Source of the DNA: an uncultured Terrimonas sp.
GTDB lineage: Bacteria > Bacteroidota > Bacteroidia > Chitinophagales > Chitinophagaceae
Length of the DNA: 7,884 nt
NCBI GenBank assembly: GCA_946886925.1
Contig: CAMPJQ010000110.1
Span: forward strand, 1-7,884
Direction of reading: 5' to 3'
The notes below the pieces were generated by a model, which saw only the letters and a list, made by a program, of their open reading frames with translations, had not been told where the DNA came from and made no database searches. Position 1 is the first letter of the stretch, and every line of letters begins with the position of its first letter. The translations under genes were made by a program, and so were the position numbers. Shown here piece by piece: positions 6,564 through 7,884 of the stretch.

Positions 6564-6571
6564 CAAAGATA
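6564..6571 (-). promoter_or_regulatory. TAnnTTTG -7 promoter element directly before ruvX
   Basis: On the minus strand TATCTTTG (6571-6564) matches all six specified positions of the Bacteroidota -7 consensus TAnnTTTG. Only four bases (6563-6560) separate it from the ATG at 6559. With transcription normally starting a few bases after this element, the mRNA would begin at or next to the A of the ATG. No TTTG is present at the expected -33 distance, where the sequence is AT-rich instead. The -33 element is the less conserved of the two. Confidence 0.55.
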
Positions 6572-6591
6572 GTTCCTGTAATTTTTTAACT

Positions 6592-6797
6592 CACATAGAA
6601 TCGCAGATATATAAGGTTTTTCTTCTCAACACATAGAATCATAGGTACATAGGTACACATAGTTTTTGCATTCTCTATTGTATCCTATGTTCTTGCCATG
6701 CTTATGTGTTTAGTTTTTTACACCCATAGGATCACAGGCACATAGGTACATATAGTTCGTTTTATTCTATTGTGCCCTATCCTATTGTGCCTTTATA
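6592..6797. repeat. Array of CACATAG-type repeats forming imperfect hairpins
   Basis: Three related copies fill most of the gap between ruvX and the CPBP gene. A short one begins at 6592 (CACATAGAATCGCAG), a full one at 6630 (CACATAGAATCATAGG) and another full one near 6723 (CCCATAGGATCACAGG), the last two about 93 bp apart. In the middle copy AACACATA (6628-6635) pairs with TATGTGTT (6703-6710), and ACATAGG (6647-6653) pairs with CCTATGT (6684-6690), giving arms of about 35 bases around a T-rich loop. In the right copy GGCACATAG (6737-6745) can pair, with one bulge, with either of two CTATTGTGCC repeats (6767-6776, 6782-6791). No ORF is supported. A MITE/REP-like element or a structured transcript is the likely nature. 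Confidence 0.7.
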
Positions 6798-6838
6798 TCG
6801 GTTCTTCCCGATTGAAAGCTACGAAAACACTGATCATT

Positions 6839-7884
6839 TTATTTCGCCAGTTCCAGTCCAAATAATAAGGGAGTAACATTTACCAACGCATGTAAAAGTG
6901 CCGCATAAAAAACATTGCCTGTTTTAAGGTACACATATCCATAAGCCCAGCCGCCAACTGCAGCCAGTCCAACAAAAATAGCGGATCCTGCATGCGCGTG
7001 CACCAACCCAAAAATAACACTGGTAATAGCAAGCGCCGTATAAGCGCCCGTTTTGGCTTTGCCTGTTCTTTCCACGCCATAAGCTGTGGCACAAAGCAAT
7101 ACCGTAACCAGCGCCGGGAACCATTGCATATCAGCCTTTAATGAGTACCCGGTAAGCAGTGCAAGCACCGTTAGTATTGCCAGTCCCCACATCCAGCTTA
7201 TTTTCCAGGAACCCGATTGTCCGATACGTTTAGTCAGCATATTTTGCAATAAGCCGCGAAAAACCAGTTCCTCGAAAAGCGCAGTGTGCAAAAAAATGCC
7301 CAGCGCTCTTTTTATGATTTTTTCAACAGATAAAAGATCAATAGCATGCCCTTCGGATAATGTAATAAACTGAAGAGCATAACCAATTACAAATGCAAAG
7401 CCATAAAAAGCAAGCCATACCCATAGTGTGGTAAAGAGAGAGCTCCATTTAAAAAGAGGGTAAAAACCCACATCGCGGATATTCCTTACCATTACAAAGG
7501 CAAATACCGCCGACAGCATAACGGATATACGGTAAACGGAATCGAATCCACTGCCATTAAAGGGCAGATTAGACGGGCCGGGTTCAAGAAGCGTAACAGG
7601 GAAAAAATAGAGTGCAAAAGTGATAAAATCGGGCCAGCCTGTTTTTTGAGTTTTATTTCCGTTTGCAGCAAATAGCAATACCGGGAAAAAAAGAAGGTAA
7701 GGAACAAGAAAAACAGTTCCTTTCAATGGATTTTCCCCATTAATTGCTATATAACTGAAATACAACAGCACAAGCAACACAGGGAAAAGGAATATCCGGC
7801 GGATATCGCCTTTCATTTTTTCCCGCAGCCAGTCAGACACCTCGGGTTTTCCTATAGAAAATAAAATAAAGTATAGTATAGCAA
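6839..7884 (-). CDS. CPBP family intramembrane glutamic endopeptidase (5' end not resolved)
   Basis: A polytopic membrane protein with the three motifs of the CPBP (Rce1/Abi) protease family. Numbered from a GTG at 7840, these are EELVFR (190-195; the EExxxR motif), FGLVH (277-281; FxxxH) and HALVN (317-321; HxxxN). These glutamates and histidines form the proposed active site within the membrane. About eight hydrophobic segments are seen, beginning at IFLFPVLLVLLYFSYIA (16-32). The frame contains no stop from the GTG at 7840 to the window edge, and the extra codons read AILYFILFSIGKPEV, which resembles a further membrane segment. The gene therefore probably starts outside the window. GTG 7840 and ATG 7816 (MKGDIRR) are alternatives. 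In bacteria these proteins process prenylated or other membrane substrates, serve in bacteriocin immunity, or have unknown roles. The target here is unknown. The stop lies next to the repeat array. Confidence 0.82.
   Translation of the reverse strand, partial: AILYFILFSIGKPEVSDWLREKMKGDIRRIFLFPVLLVLLYFSYIAINGENPLKGTVFLVPYLLFFPVLLFAANGNKTQKTGWPDFITFALYFFPVTLLEPGPSNLPFNGSGFDSVYRISVMLSAVFAFVMVRNIRDVGFYPLFKWSSLFTTLWVWLAFYGFAFVIGYALQFITLSEGHAIDLLSVEKIIKRALGIFLHTALFEELVFRGLLQNMLTKRIGQSGSWKISWMWGLAILTVLALLTGYSLKADMQWFPALVTVLLCATAYGVERTGKAKTGAYTALAITSVIFGLVHAHAGSAIFVGLAAVGGWAYGYVYLKTGNVFYAALLHALVNVTPLLFGLELAK

Noticed and set aside
6592..6797. CRISPR array
   Set aside because: The repeats are imperfect, self-complementary and irregularly spaced (38 and about 93 bp), with no unique spacers of constant length and no cas genes.
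6797..6812. ATCGG/CCGAT hairpin downstream of the CPBP gene as an intrinsic terminator
   Set aside because: The stem is only 5 bp, and on the minus strand it is followed by ATAAAGG rather than a T-run.
1..7884. A multi-gene defence, secretion or biosynthetic system
   Set aside because: All identified genes belong to known, mostly unrelated families with changing strand and wide gaps. Nothing in the sequence ties them into one new system.

Overview
The window looks like a stretch of chromosome from a Bacteroidota bacterium, most likely of the Chitinophagaceae or a close relative. This rests on protein style (a DUF6089-like outer membrane protein, a DUF5009/HGSNAT-like acyltransferase, the Bacteroidota form of a sugar nucleotidyltransferase), a moderate-to-low GC content, a TAnnTTTG-type promoter element in front of ruvX, and intergenic repeats of types common in that group. 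The family placement is inference. No database search was possible.

Layout, left to right. Positions 2-169 hold the C-terminal end of an unidentified plus-strand gene. Positions 170-441 are a gene-free stretch with GC-rich palindromes and direct repeats. Positions 442-1662 (+) encode an L-2-hydroxyglutarate oxidase (LhgO). It converges on a membrane acyltransferase-like protein (1731-2828, -). A 290-bp gap separates this from a secreted beta-barrel-type protein (3119-3994, -), which is followed upstream by a nucleotidyltransferase (4141-5046, -). The nucleotidyltransferase is divergent from an SMP-30/gluconolactonase-type enzyme (5232-6128, +) across a 185-bp region containing a small operator-like inverted repeat. 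The SMP-30 gene converges on ruvX (6143-6559, -) with only 14 bp between stop codons. Upstream of ruvX lies an array of CACATAG-type hairpin repeats (about 6592-6797), then a CPBP-family membrane protease (6839 to the window edge, -) whose reading frame stays open to the end of the window.

The genes do not form one obvious pathway. Most are separately spaced, and they mix central metabolism (LhgO, SMP-30), sugar activation or modification (nucleotidyltransferase, HGSNAT-like protein), envelope functions (outer membrane protein, CPBP protease) and housekeeping RNA/DNA processing (RuvX). I see no CRISPR array, RNA gene, insertion sequence, phage gene or defence cassette. The parts most worth a second look are non-coding: the two intergenic repeat elements and the probable leaderless start of ruvX.
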